From: Kordia sp964351775 | Lineage (GTDB): Bacteria; Bacteroidota; Bacteroidia; Flavobacteriales; Flavobacteriaceae | Length of the DNA stretch: 32,104 nucleotides | NCBI GenBank assembly: GCA_964351775.1 | Contig: CAYGPQ010000050.1 | Span: 1 to 32,104 of the forward strand | Direction: 5' to 3' | Shown here: piece by piece, positions 1-8,638 of the stretch | Layout: the number at the start of each line of letters is the position of its first letter | Position numbering within the stretch: position 1 is the first letter of the stretch | Translations under genes and position numbers: made by a program | The notes under the pieces: generated by a model | Told to the model about the DNA's origin: nothing | What the model saw: only the letters and a program-made list of their open reading frames with translations | Database searches by the model: none

Positions 1-72
1 AATGAATTATTTATCTTCGATAAATAAAAGATGCCCATGCTGGGCACACACAATGTATATAGCAAATAGGGC

Positions 73-106
73 GATTAGTTCTAAATTCGAAACTAATCAC
101 TTTTTT
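73..106 (+). terminator. Possible intrinsic terminator near the left edge
   Basis: An 8-bp inverted repeat (GATTAGTT at 73-80, AACTAATC at 91-98) with a 10-base loop is followed two bases later by six T (101-106). This is the form of a rho-independent terminator for a gene entering from the left. Two shorter hairpins lie just upstream: TTATC/GATAA at 11-23 and TGCCC/GGGCA at 32-46. The stem is AT-rich and no upstream gene is visible, so it could also be part of a repeat. Confidence 0.35.
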
Positions 107-263
107 GCAACGTCACCATTTTTTGTTTTAGCTTTTAATAATGTAAATTGTAAAACCATAAAACCATAAAAACAAAAAAGGGCTTGTGATTAAACCTAAT
201 GGAAAATGCTTCTTTCTGCCCTACTTGCCATATACGAAACCGTTCTACACAATTTAAGACGAA

Positions 264-854
264 ATGCAAGAATGCCCAAAATGTAGTTCCAAAAGCATAG
301 TTATTGAAAGACATTACAATCATTGGAATGTTTATGAATGCGTGAATTGTAAATATTGGACTTATTGGCACTCGGATGAATGCTGTAAAAAAAATGACGA
401 GATTATTATGATTGACCACAAACCAAGTGGACATATTGCGCTTTATTACCAATGTTTGAATTGTGGAAGCTCGCCAAATCGGAACAAACCGTTGAGTACG
501 AAAAAATATGGAGAAAAAATTCGTTCGGAATTTAGCAACTCTCGTTTTTTGGAATTTAAAGAAAATAAAGAACGTGAAAGAAAAGAATTAGCTGAACAAA
601 AATCTGGATATAATTTACGCAATTCAAAACGCTTTAAATATCACGAATATCTGACAAGCGAAAAATGGAAAGAAATAAGAGAAAAAGTAAAAGAAAGAGA
701 CGAATTTTTATGTCAAGAATGCAAAACTAACAAAGCGGAAGAAGTTCATCATCTGACTTATGAAAATGTTTTTAATGAAAATATGTCGGAATTAATTTCT
801 GTTTGTTCGGATTGTCATAAAGAATTACATAAATCGGAACAAAAAACTGAGTAG
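264..854 (+). CDS. Zinc-ribbon/HNH endonuclease-domain protein
   Basis: A 196-residue protein with two metal-binding parts. The N-terminus has CxxC pairs (CPKC, CVNC, and later CLNC) that look like a zinc ribbon able to hold nucleic acid. A charged helical linker follows. Residues about 145-190 form an HNH nuclease fold: CQEC, then VHHLTY, an Asn, and CSDCHKELH, the usual Cys/His/Asn order of the family. HNH domains cut DNA or RNA; the target is not visible. The gene stands alone, with no partner methylase or helicase, so it may be a stray accessory or mobile cassette gene. The ATG start precedes the first CxxC motif by only a few residues, which supports it. Domain calls are secure; the biological role is not. 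Confidence 0.8.
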   Translation: MQECPKCSSKSIVIERHYNHWNVYECVNCKYWTYWHSDECCKKNDEIIMIDHKPSGHIALYYQCLNCGSSPNRNKPLSTKKYGEKIRSEFSNSRFLEFKENKERERKELAEQKSGYNLRNSKRFKYHEYLTSEKWKEIREKVKERDEFLCQECKTNKAEEVHHLTYENVFNENMSELISVCSDCHKELHKSEQKTE

Positions 855-1021
855 AACACCGATAACCGTTCCATAAGCCAATGATTTCATAAAAAGTGAC
901 TAATTCTCAACCCTTTTATGCAAGTTTTATTTTGAGCTTTACTATTTAATTAAAAACAAGTCAGTTCTTCTAAAAATCCAACAAGTCTAACAATCTAAGC
1001 AGTCTAGTAAAGTCCAAAAGA

Positions 1022-1039
1022 TTCCCGCCTACGCGGGAA
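1022..1039. repeat. REP-like palindrome, copy A
   Basis: TTCCCGC, a CTAC loop and GCGGGAA form a 7-bp perfect hairpin just beyond the stop codon of the minus-strand oxidase gene. A degenerate copy in the opposite orientation lies at 17936-17959, after another stop codon. GC-rich palindromes at gene ends in an AT-rich genome are typical dispersed REP-type elements. It may slow transcription or protect the 3' end of an mRNA. Confidence 0.6.
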
Positions 1040-1044
1040 CGAGT

Positions 1045-2505
1045 CTACAAAGAAATACTCTGCGGATGTTGAATGCGATTATCAGGATCGAGTTGTTGTT
1101 TGATTGTTTTTAATTCGGGAAGATACTTTCCATAATACGAAGTTTCAAAATCCTTAAAATTGATATCCGGATAGTTTCGATAATGCGCTCGGATTCCGTG
1201 TTTGTAAAAACGATCTTGCACTTCTTGAAATGCTGCTAATCGACTCGCCTCTTGCGATGGTTGATCCCAATACGATTGCAATTCAGACAAATACGGATAA
1301 CTTCTGTGTGGAAATACCGAGCGTTTTTCCAAGGAAGATGAATTGATATTTCCACCAAGCGTATTCACTTGATATAGTAAGCCCGGTGATGAAATTACTT
1401 TCGATATGACATCGTCCATGCAGCCTTCAATTTCAGCGAAGTCTTTGTACAATCCCGCGCAAGCGTTTTTAAAATAAATAGGATGTTGCACGCCGTAAAA
1501 GGTTTGCAATGCTTTGGCTAACGGTCTTTTGCTTCCAATCGTAGCTTTATCTGAAACTTCTTTGAGCGCATTGTACATTTGCAAAACACCTTTGTCATCG
1601 TTTCCATAATTGGTAATCAGAATCGTCAATGTTTTTCCGTTGAGCACAAACGCTGCAAAAGCTGTTGTTGGAAGGTTTTTAGAATGGGTAAACCAAGTTT
1701 CTAGTAGACTTTTAGCTCTGGAAGTTGTCAATTTATAGGCTTTACAACGAAATGCTTGAAAAAAGTTGGGGGCTTGATAGGTTCTAAATTTCATTTTAGT
1801 AACAATCCCAAAATTTCCATTTCCGCCACCTTTACAGGCTTTTAAGATGGCTGATGTTCCACTTTCGTGATGAATGTTTCCTTTTCCATCAACCAAAGTA
1901 ATAGCTTCTAAACTATCGCAGGTTAAGCCATATTTTCGACTAAAAAAACCATATCCGCCACCTAACGTCAAGCCAGCAATTCCAACCGTAGCACACGAAC
2001 CGGAAGGTAGCATGCGTTGTTTTGGTAGCATTTCGTCGTACAATTCTTTTAAAATACAGCCTGTTTCCACAGTCAAGCTATGATCGGGATTCCATTGCAT
2101 ATTTTTCATGGAAGACACATCAATCACTAAACCGTCATTGGTACTTGAGAAGCCTTCAAAGCTGTGCCCGCCACTTTTTACAACGACTTTTAAATCTTTA
2201 AAATTGGCAAATTGCATCGCAGCGACAACACCTTCTGTATTGAAACATTGCGCAATGTAGGTTGGTGCTTGTTGAATGCGTTTGTTAAACCGAATAGTTA
2301 AATCTTGATATTCCACATCCGCTTTCTGGAAGAGTTTTATGTTTTCTGCAAGCAGTTCAGGCATGGTTGAAACGACTGGAACGACTTCTTTTTCAGGAGT
2401 TTTTTTGTATTTTTGTTTGGCTTCATCCGCACATGAGAAAACCGTATACCCGATTCCACCTAACATGATTAGTTTAGCAAAGTCTCTACGGTTATAGTTT
2501 GCCAT
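1045..2505 (-). CDS. FAD-linked oxidase, berberine-bridge-enzyme type, Tat-exported lipoprotein
   Basis: 486 residues. The N-terminus carries a twin-arginine motif (NRRDF, residues 5-9), a hydrophobic stretch and a lipobox ending at Cys25 (VFSC), so the folded flavoprotein is probably exported by Tat and lipid-anchored. Residues about 80-250 are an FAD-binding PCMH domain with SGGHS (His114) and GSCATVG (Cys171). Their spacing fits the bicovalent His/Cys FAD attachment of BBE and gluco-oligosaccharide oxidases. The C-terminal BBE segment is present (YYGKYL, DPDNRI, HPQSI). Substrates of this family include sugars, alcohols and alkaloids; the one here is unknown. The start codon overlaps the stop of mltG (TAATG), so the two are translationally coupled. 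Confidence 0.85.
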   Translation of the reverse strand: MANYNRRDFAKLIMLGGIGYTVFSCADEAKQKYKKTPEKEVVPVVSTMPELLAENIKLFQKADVEYQDLTIRFNKRIQQAPTYIAQCFNTEGVVAAMQFANFKDLKVVVKSGGHSFEGFSSTNDGLVIDVSSMKNMQWNPDHSLTVETGCILKELYDEMLPKQRMLPSGSCATVGIAGLTLGGGYGFFSRKYGLTCDSLEAITLVDGKGNIHHESGTSAILKACKGGGNGNFGIVTKMKFRTYQAPNFFQAFRCKAYKLTTSRAKSLLETWFTHSKNLPTTAFAAFVLNGKTLTILITNYGNDDKGVLQMYNALKEVSDKATIGSKRPLAKALQTFYGVQHPIYFKNACAGLYKDFAEIEGCMDDVISKVISSPGLLYQVNTLGGNINSSSLEKRSVFPHRSYPYLSELQSYWDQPSQEASRLAAFQEVQDRFYKHGIRAHYRNYPDINFKDFETSYYGKYLPELKTIKQQLDPDNRIQHPQSISL

Positions 2506-3557
2506 TAGCGATAAATTTTTCGTTCATTCAATGCTTTGTGATATTTTGCGGCATTGATTTCATGTTGACGATTCGTTTTCGCAAAGTTAGAATACCCAGA
2601 AAAATCTTCTTTCGCACAGAAAAATATATAGTCATGCTTTTCATAATTCAACACTGCATCAATATATTGCACCGAAGGAATGTAAATCGGTCCTGGTGGC
2701 AATCCTAGGTTTTTATAGGTATTGTATGGCGAATCGAGTTCTTTGTCTTTGTTAAGAATCCTTTTGATTTCAAAATCACCCATAATCCATTTTAATGTTG
2801 GATCGGCATCTAGCGGAATTCCTCTTCTGATTCTGTTAACGTACACACCTGCAATTTTTGGTGCTTCGTCCATTTTGATCGTTTCACAAACCACAATGGA
2901 AGCCAAAATTGAAACCTCTGTTTGCGACATTCCAAGTGCTGCTGCTTTTGCTTTGCGTTCTTCGGTCCAAAAACGTTTGTATTCTTTGGCAAGTTTCGCT
3001 ATTAAATCATCCGCGGAAATGTCCCAATATACATTGTAAGTATTCGGAATAAACATCGTATTGATCGTTGTGGGTGTAAACCCAAACTGACTTGTGTATT
3101 TTTCGTCCGTAATTCGTTTTAAAATATCGTCAGGAGTTAATTCAATATTGACAGCAATTTTCTCCGCCAATTCTTTTTTGGTACGCGCATTATTGAAGGT
3201 AACTTGTGTTTCTTTTTCTCCGTTTCCTTGGCGTAAATCTTCCACAATTTTACTGAATAACGCGTTTTTTGGAAACTCATATTTTCCAGAACGCACGGTA
3301 GATTGTTTTAAATTTCTATAGTTTGCATAATCTCTAAAAGCTTCTTTGTCTTCAATAATTTGTTTTCCTTTTAAGGAATCTAATACATTTTCAAAGGTTG
3401 CGCCGCTGGCGATGTAAAAAGAAGTATCTTCAGACAGATTTGAGGTCTTCTTTCCATATAGATACATTTTTCCTTGCGGATAAAAAGCTGCTATACATCC
3501 TATAATCACAGATATGACAATAATCAACGCTGCTACTTTTACACTTTTTTTTCTCAC
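2505..3557 (-). CDS. mltG: Endolytic murein transglycosylase MltG (YceG family)
   Basis: 350 residues, close to the family norm. One N-terminal membrane helix (residues about 7-26) anchors a periplasmic YceG domain. The catalytic glutamate lies in ASIVVCET (Glu225), where most homologues read ASIVEKET, and is followed by the conserved VYVNRI and DADPT motifs. MltG cuts nascent glycan strands and so sets peptidoglycan chain length. The gene starts 18 bases after the YciO/TsaC-family gene ends and overlaps the flavoprotein oxidase gene by one base, so the three form a minus-strand operon. Recognition is firm. Confidence 0.93.
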   Translation of the reverse strand: MRKKSVKVAALIIVISVIIGCIAAFYPQGKMYLYGKKTSNLSEDTSFYIASGATFENVLDSLKGKQIIEDKEAFRDYANYRNLKQSTVRSGKYEFPKNALFSKIVEDLRQGNGEKETQVTFNNARTKKELAEKIAVNIELTPDDILKRITDEKYTSQFGFTPTTINTMFIPNTYNVYWDISADDLIAKLAKEYKRFWTEERKAKAAALGMSQTEVSILASIVVCETIKMDEAPKIAGVYVNRIRRGIPLDADPTLKWIMGDFEIKRILNKDKELDSPYNTYKNLGLPPGPIYIPSVQYIDAVLNYEKHDYIFFCAKEDFSGYSNFAKTNRQHEINAAKYHKALNERKIYR

Positions 3558-3575
3558 TATTTTAGTATGTTTTTT

Positions 3576-4199
3576 TTAAAGAATAATATCAATATCTCCT
3601 TTTCCTTCACGAATAATTTCGGGTTCGTGACCTGATAAATCGATGATAGTAGAAGCGACATTATCTCCGTATCCGCCATCGATGACGGCATCCACTAGGT
3701 TATCCCATTTTTCTAAAATCAACTCTGGATCTGTGGTATATTCTATAATATCATCTTCATCACGAATGGATGTTGACACAATTGGGTTTCCTAACATTTG
3801 TACAATAGTTCTTGCAATGTTATTGTCTGGTACACGAATTCCGACGGTTTTTTTCTTTTTAAAAGCTTTTGGCAGGTTGTTATTTCCTTCTAGAATAAAC
3901 GTATACGGACCTGGCAATGCTTTTTTGAGAATTTTGTAGGTGGCAGTATCTATTTGACGAATGTAATCGCTGATATGGCTTAAATCGTTGCAGATAAATG
4001 AAAAGTTTGCTTTTTCAAGTTTGACGCCTTTAATTCTTGCAATACGTTCCAACGCTTTGGTACTGGTAATGTCACAACCCAAACCATATACTGTATCCGT
4101 AGGATAAATAATCAAGCCACCCTTGCGGAGAATGTCCACGACTTTCTTGATTTCCTTCGGATTCGGATTTTCGTTATATATTTTTATAAATTCAGCCAT
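3576..4199 (-). CDS. YrdC-domain protein of the YciO/TsaC (threonylcarbamoyl-AMP synthase) family
   Basis: 207 residues made almost entirely of a YrdC domain: YPTDTVYGLGC near residue 32, TPG-like LPGPYTF, TVGIRVPDN, and STS in PIVSTSIR. TsaC/Sua5 enzymes make threonylcarbamoyl-AMP for the t6A modification of tRNA. The overall sequence, including the ends (MAEFIKIY; IREGKGD), resembles E. coli YciO more than TsaC, and YciO's true role is less certain. Automatic annotation will probably say L-threonylcarbamoyladenylate synthase. It is the first gene of the minus-strand run with mltG, with a good promoter box 27 bases upstream. Confidence 0.85.
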   Translation of the reverse strand: MAEFIKIYNENPNPKEIKKVVDILRKGGLIIYPTDTVYGLGCDITSTKALERIARIKGVKLEKANFSFICNDLSHISDYIRQIDTATYKILKKALPGPYTFILEGNNNLPKAFKKKKTVGIRVPDNNIARTIVQMLGNPIVSTSIRDEDDIIEYTTDPELILEKWDNLVDAVIDGGYGDNVASTIIDLSGHEPEIIREGKGDIDIIL

Positions 4200-4225
4200 A
4201 CCTTGCCCCTAGTTCTTCTAACTCA

Positions 4226-4233
4226 CAAAAGTA
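4226..4233 (-). promoter_or_regulatory. Bacteroidota -7 promoter box for the yciO-like/mltG operon
   Basis: On the minus strand TACTTTTG matches the Bacteroidota consensus TAnnTTTG exactly and ends 26 bases before the start codon of the YrdC-domain gene. No convincing TTG -33 element was found at the usual spacing, so the call rests on one box. Confidence 0.45.
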
Positions 4234-4430
4234 ATTGATTTTTATCAATAATACACATTGTCAACTGAATCTACTTTTTTGGAGTAAACACAAAAGCTTA
4301 TTTTCAATTTAAGGAATTGATTGTAAGCACATTTCCATCAAATCTATTTAAAATATTTTAAGTCAATATTAAGATTTTTGTATACTTTTTTTTAAGATAT
4401 TGCGTTTTCAATTACAATTCATTCTACATC

Positions 4431-5300
4431 ATGAAAAAAATCGTTTACGCTGGTATTTTAAGTCTTTTTATTTTATTGAATTATGCGTGTACTGAAGATT
4501 CAGATTTGGATATCACGCCTTCAAATCCTTCTCCTACAACCGTTACGGCAGCTACATTATTAAATGTTTCGTACGGTTCAGATACTGATCAGGTATACGA
4601 TATTTATTTGCCCCAAAACAGAACCTTGGCAACTAAAGTCTTGATATTAGTGCATGGTGGCGGTTGGACATCTGGCGATAAAGCAGATATGGCAAATTTT
4701 GTAGAATTAATGCAACAAGAACTACCAACTTATGCGATTGTGAATATTAATTATCGATTGGCAAATGAAACTACCTCTCCATTTCCAATGCAATTAGACG
4801 ATATTACCACGATTATTGACGACTTGAAAACGAAGAATGAAACCTATATTATTTCGCAAGATTATGGTTTTTTAGGTACAAGCGCAGGTGCACATTTATC
4901 ACTACTTTGGAGTTATGATTATGATACGCAAGCCAATGTGAATATGGTGGCAAGCATTGTAGGTCCAACAAATTTAACAGATGAAGCGTATTTGAATAGT
5001 GCAGATCCAACCATTCAAGGTTATATAGATTTGCTTGGGCTAGATTTGGTACTTCCTTTTTTAGAACAATTCAGTCCATATCATCAAGTAACGACTGCTG
5101 CACCACCGACAATTATGTTTTATGGCGGACAAGATCCGTTGATTCCAAATTCGCAAGGAATTAGTTTAAGTGATCGTTTGACGAATTTGGGCGTTACCCA
5201 CGAGTTTACTTTTTATCCAGAAGAAGGACACGGCTGGAACGGACAAAACGCCATTGATACTTGGACAAAGTTGAAAGCGTTTGTTGCAGCGCATCATTAA
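4431..5300 (+). CDS. Alpha/beta-hydrolase (esterase/lipase-like) lipoprotein
   Basis: 289 residues with a lipoprotein signal ending at Cys20 (LNYAC) and an acidic TEDSD segment after it, the kind that sends flavobacterial lipoproteins to the cell surface. The mature protein is an HSL/BD-FAE-like esterase: oxyanion motif HGGGW (about 75-79), nucleophile in GTSAGAH (Ser151), Asp235 in GGQDPL and His267 in EEGHGW. The triad and order are complete, so it should be active on carboxyl esters such as acetylated glycans or lipids; the substrate is unknown. It is monocistronic, with divergent and unrelated neighbours. Confidence 0.88.
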   Translation: MKKIVYAGILSLFILLNYACTEDSDLDITPSNPSPTTVTAATLLNVSYGSDTDQVYDIYLPQNRTLATKVLILVHGGGWTSGDKADMANFVELMQQELPTYAIVNINYRLANETTSPFPMQLDDITTIIDDLKTKNETYIISQDYGFLGTSAGAHLSLLWSYDYDTQANVNMVASIVGPTNLTDEAYLNSADPTIQGYIDLLGLDLVLPFLEQFSPYHQVTTAAPPTIMFYGGQDPLIPNSQGISLSDRLTNLGVTHEFTFYPEEGHGWNGQNAIDTWTKLKAFVAAHH

Positions 5301-5441
5301 TTTATTAATTACTCGTTGGCGTTTTTACATATTAACTTATCATTTTAGAATTTTCTTCATACATATTTTTTTGTAAATATTACGTATTGCATCCATGCTT
5401 TCGTACCATTTTTTCAATGTCTTATATTTCGGTATGAAGTG

Positions 5442-5519
5442 CTGGCATTATAATATACTTCCTCAAATCAGGCTATGACTGGATAGTTCCTGCAAAACCA
5501 CATGGATCGTTTTTGTAAA
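5442..5519 (+). pseudogene. Possible remnant of an IS5-like transposase
   Basis: The frame starting at 5442 reads IIIYFLKSGYDW a few codons in and then runs into a stop. IS5-family transposases have a similar N-terminal segment (A-I-x-Y-x-L-K-S/T-G-x-x-W-R-x-L-P). The following bases can be read as a frameshifted continuation, but I could not align them well. No start codon, inverted repeats or further transposase motifs were found. Confidence 0.25.
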
Positions 5520-5706
5520 CCTTGTTTATTATAATATTCTCGCTACCTTGACTTACAAATTAAAACACATATTATAAGTTTTTTATGAAGCAAAATAAGT
5601 GCGAAAATATATTCATTTCAGAACTTAAGTAAATAATCAGGTATTTGTACGGGATGTATTTCCTCTACAAACATTTAACTTTACTTAATTATTACAAAGA
5701 GGTAAA

Positions 5707-5733
5707 TTTACTTCATATTCATAAAGAAGTAAA
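5707..5733. promoter_or_regulatory. Inverted repeat upstream of the accessory operon
   Basis: TTTACTTC (5707-5714) and GAAGTAAA (5726-5733) are a perfect 8-bp inverted repeat separated by 11 bases, ending 41 bases before the ATG of the 335-residue protein. Size and position fit an operator for a dimeric regulator or a 5' leader hairpin. No regulator gene lies nearby. Confidence 0.35.
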
Positions 5734-5774
5734 GCTGCTAAATTATTAATGAGAAACCAACTAAAACAAATGTT

Positions 5775-6782
5775 ATGGTAGATATGACACCTACAAACAA
5801 TTTTATTCGGACGTTAACACAAACTCCAAAGTTAGCTACGGAATTAAGTCAAAACTTTACTCGATTAAAGAAGACTAATGACGAAGTCATTAAATATTTG
5901 GGGTATCCTCAGATAATTTCCGACGATTTAAACAAACTTTACAAGGCTTTAAGCTTGACTAAAGATTTGTTAACTATTGTTTCAGTTGTTCCTGAGGTAG
6001 GACAAGCAGCAAGTGCTTATAAAACTCTGGTGAATACGATGATGTTAGAAATTAAACCAGCCAAAGACGCTGCAGAACGTTTAGCAAAAACAGTAAAACC
6101 TTTGCATGATAACCTGCAAAAACTAGATCCGATTCTGGATAAAGGAATTGCTGCGGCAAACGAAGTTGCTAAAATTTCAAGTGCTTTTCTGACTCATTTT
6201 ACAGAAATTGCCGCGTGTATTAACAGCTTACCAGAAGGTTCGGTAAAAGAAACTGGTCAAAATTATTTGAATACATTTTCAAACAAAACTGAGCCAGGAA
6301 CCGTTAAGCTTAACAAAGCAATGAGCGATACTAACTCAGTAATTAATACATTGTATAATGAGTTGGCTAAAATAAAGGCAGCTCTAAACCCATTGCCAGC
6401 AATAATGAATGCAATCAACGATGTTTTCAAAGTACTGAATCCATTGATGGACATATTGAAAGAAGTAGAGCACGCATTAAAGACCATCGAAATTATGATT
6501 CCGTTACCATATCCACACATGGTAAGTCTATATGACATCTTTAATACACTAGGAGAATTCCTTGACCTCGCTCTGAAACCAATAGAAGGTTTAATTAATG
6601 ACTTATTGAAGGCGTTACATATCAAATTACCATCGATTCCAGGTTTAGGTGATTTAATTAATATCCATATTAATCTTCCAAGTATTCCAAACTTTGATGC
6701 ATTAATTGCGGAAATCCTTAATGTATTGAAACAATTTGAAATTGATATAAAACTATTCGATTTAAGCTGCCCGCCTAAATAA
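5775..6782 (+). CDS. Unrecognised helical protein (335 residues)
   Basis: I do not recognise this family. The protein has no signal peptide and no clear transmembrane helix. It is predicted almost wholly helical, with many amphipathic Leu/Ile/Lys segments and Pro-rich breaks. Near the C-terminus a short motif repeats: LPSIPGLGDLINI, then LPSIPNFDALI, followed by a last helix and the tail SCPPK. Such a chain could be a helical-bundle scaffold, a lipid- or membrane-binding protein, or a pore-forming type of protein; none is shown. ATG at 5775 is used; a second ATG three codons later is possible. It lies 81 bases upstream of the glycosyltransferase gene on the same strand, so it may be the first gene of that operon. 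Confidence 0.75.
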   Translation: MVDMTPTNNFIRTLTQTPKLATELSQNFTRLKKTNDEVIKYLGYPQIISDDLNKLYKALSLTKDLLTIVSVVPEVGQAASAYKTLVNTMMLEIKPAKDAAERLAKTVKPLHDNLQKLDPILDKGIAAANEVAKISSAFLTHFTEIAACINSLPEGSVKETGQNYLNTFSNKTEPGTVKLNKAMSDTNSVINTLYNELAKIKAALNPLPAIMNAINDVFKVLNPLMDILKEVEHALKTIEIMIPLPYPHMVSLYDIFNTLGEFLDLALKPIEGLINDLLKALHIKLPSIPGLGDLINIHINLPSIPNFDALIAEILNVLKQFEIDIKLFDLSCPPK

Positions 6783-6863
6783 AATTAGACAGATTTCATT
6801 ACCCAACTTAAAACTACATAGTATTTTATAGATGGTACTTTTTGAAATAAATAAATTGTCAGA

Positions 6864-8000
6864 ATGCTGAGAAAGAAAATATTGCTTTTCCCGTTGGCTA
6901 ATGTACTCGGTCATTTATCGAGAACATTAGCACTTGCGGAACAACTTTGTAAAGAAGGGCAAGATGTTTATGTCTCAGTTTCTGACTATTATGCGAATCT
7001 TTTCGAATTCGTAGACCCTAGAATAACAATTCTTCCATCTATTGAAATGTATGCCGATGCAACCAAAAGTTTTGGGCAAATTTCGTATGCAAAAGATGGA
7101 AATGTAAGCGAGTTAGCATTGCTCGAAGCTTCAACACATCTTGAGACTCCAGAATTAGAAAGACGTGGTAAACTCCTAAAAAAAATTATTGATCGCGATA
7201 CAGAAATTATTGAACACGTCTGTCCAGATGCTATTGTGCTAGATTATCACTACGCACCGCTATTGATTCCAAAAACGGATGAGATTCCATTATTTTGCAT
7301 CTCTCATAAAATAGGATATCCTACTTTATGTCATCGGTTGCATGGTGAATATCCATATCCATTGAATGAAAATACGATATTGGTGCCTGGCATAAGTCGT
7401 TTTGAAAATTCGAATGTTGAGTCTGATTCAGACAATGAAAAAAATAAATGGATGTTATGTGGCATGTTTTCCTGGCAAGGTTGGCAGCAAATACAAAAAG
7501 TACCTGAAAAAAATGATATTTTTCTATTTTTTGGGAGTACTGGCTGTTCTGAAAAACTAACGCCTTGGTTCATAAATAAATTACCATCCGATTACAAACT
7601 TTCGTATGTTGGTCAGCAAAAAGATGATCAATTTTTGAATTTACGTTCTTATTTAAAACAAACCTCACTGGTTATTTGTCACGGAGGACATGAAACTGTA
7701 ATGGAATGTATCAAGCAAAAAAAACCGATGATTATTATTCCTAATAATTTGGAGCAACTTGAAATTGGTCGTAGCGTTGAAAAATTAAAACTAGGAGTCA
7801 TACTTACGCAACCGTACCATACAATTGATATTAAAGCGCTCACAGACACGATTGAGGAGTTAATCCAAGATCAAGAAGTAAAAGCTAATCTAGCATCGTT
7901 TGCGAACGATTTGGCAAAATCTGATGGAGCCAAAATAGCCGCAGCTATCATTATGGCGAAACTGTATAATCAAGTAGCGGGAGAAATTCTCGAAAAATAG
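6864..8000 (+). CDS. GT-B glycosyltransferase (MurG/UGT-like)
   Basis: 378 residues with two Rossmann-like halves. The N-terminus (ILLFPLANVLGHLSR) has the GHxxR-type loop of GT1/GT28 acceptor domains. The C-terminal half carries the nucleotide-sugar signature around His273: ICHGGHETVMEC, then PMIIIPNNLEQLE and KLKLGV. These enzymes move a sugar from UDP- or dTDP-sugar to an acceptor. No membrane segment is seen, so it acts in the cytoplasm or on its membrane face. It is followed after 21 bases by the dioxygenase gene and then by a chain of overlapping genes, suggesting one transcript. Donor and acceptor are unknown. Confidence 0.82.
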   Translation: MLRKKILLFPLANVLGHLSRTLALAEQLCKEGQDVYVSVSDYYANLFEFVDPRITILPSIEMYADATKSFGQISYAKDGNVSELALLEASTHLETPELERRGKLLKKIIDRDTEIIEHVCPDAIVLDYHYAPLLIPKTDEIPLFCISHKIGYPTLCHRLHGEYPYPLNENTILVPGISRFENSNVESDSDNEKNKWMLCGMFSWQGWQQIQKVPEKNDIFLFFGSTGCSEKLTPWFINKLPSDYKLSYVGQQKDDQFLNLRSYLKQTSLVICHGGHETVMECIKQKKPMIIIPNNLEQLEIGRSVEKLKLGVILTQPYHTIDIKALTDTIEELIQDQEVKANLASFANDLAKSDGAKIAAAIIMAKLYNQVAGEILEK

Positions 8001-8021
8001 TAACCAAAAACAATAATTGTT

Positions 8022-8606
8022 ATGTTTTATGAAGTAAATGACGATTACCCTTTTTTATTGGAGATAGAAAATCAATGGGAAGCTGTTTGGTCAGAAATTC
8101 AAAATCTGGGAAAAAAGCAGTATTCAGATTACGAGCACAGTAAAGATGGTGGATGGAAAATGATGCTGTTTATTATGCTCGATAAGTTTAATGACGCGTA
8201 TGAAGAACAATGTCCACTTACATTTAAGTTGTTACGGAAAATACCAAATATCACCTTTGCTTCGGTATCTAAACTTTCTAGTTTTTCTAGCATTCATCCA
8301 CATCATGAATGGATCAAAGAAGACGATCAGCTTTTATACAACAACGGTAATATGCATCGTGCACATTTAGGTTTAAAAATTCCAAAAGATGCAGCTGCTT
8401 GCGCTATTCGAGTAGGCGATGAAATACGTTCATGGACACCTGGAAAATTCTTGATGTTTAACGATACCATTGAACATGAAGTATGGAATAACACGGAGGA
8501 AGATCGTGTGGTGCTTGTATTAGATTTTATTAAGGTTGGTCAAACTATGCTAGAAAATGATCAAATTCAACTATTAAAAAAGAGAATGATCGATTTACAC
8601 ATGTAA
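8022..8606 (+). CDS. Aspartyl/asparaginyl beta-hydroxylase-like Fe(II)/2-oxoglutarate dioxygenase
   Basis: 194 residues with the Asp_Arg_Hydrox core. IHPHHEW (His94 or His95) supplies the first iron ligand and EHEVWNN (His152) the second. His115 of HRAHLGL and Arg162 of DRVVLVLDF fit the 2-oxoglutarate contacts known from human AspH. IRVGDEIRSW and GKFLMFND are also conserved. The stretch between the first His and HLGL is about ten residues longer than in AspH or LpxO. Family members hydroxylate Asp/Asn side chains or lipid A acyl chains. In this operon it probably hydroxylates the product being assembled. It is soluble, without the membrane anchor some homologues carry. Confidence 0.82.
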   Translation: MFYEVNDDYPFLLEIENQWEAVWSEIQNLGKKQYSDYEHSKDGGWKMMLFIMLDKFNDAYEEQCPLTFKLLRKIPNITFASVSKLSSFSSIHPHHEWIKEDDQLLYNNGNMHRAHLGLKIPKDAAACAIRVGDEIRSWTPGKFLMFNDTIEHEVWNNTEEDRVVLVLDFIKVGQTMLENDQIQLLKKRMIDLHM

Positions 8607-8638
8607 TACCAATCGGCTCCAAATAACCTTTCACAACC

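Larger units (their letters stand above)
5301..5774. other. 474-base intergenic stretch without an intact gene
   Basis: AT-rich sequence between the esterase and the unknown 335-residue gene. It contains a short plus-strand open stretch resembling a transposase fragment (5442-5519), a minus-strand open stretch of about 33 codons with no start (5341-5439), and an inverted repeat close to the next gene (5707-5733). It looks like decayed mobile DNA upstream of an accessory operon. Confidence 0.5.

Noticed and set aside
1..263. Integron attC or intron remnant at the left edge
   Set aside because: No GTTRRRY/RYYYAAC pair or intron end could be found there, only short hairpins and a terminator-like structure.
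135..452. Minus-strand 105-residue frame opposite the HNH gene
   Set aside because: It overlaps the zinc-ribbon coding sequence on the other strand, has no recognisable motif, and its residue pattern is that of an antisense shadow.
5341..5439. Minus-strand open stretch of about 33 codons with plausible residues
   Set aside because: It has no start codon and meets a stop a few codons upstream; no family was recognised, so it is mentioned only within the gap description.
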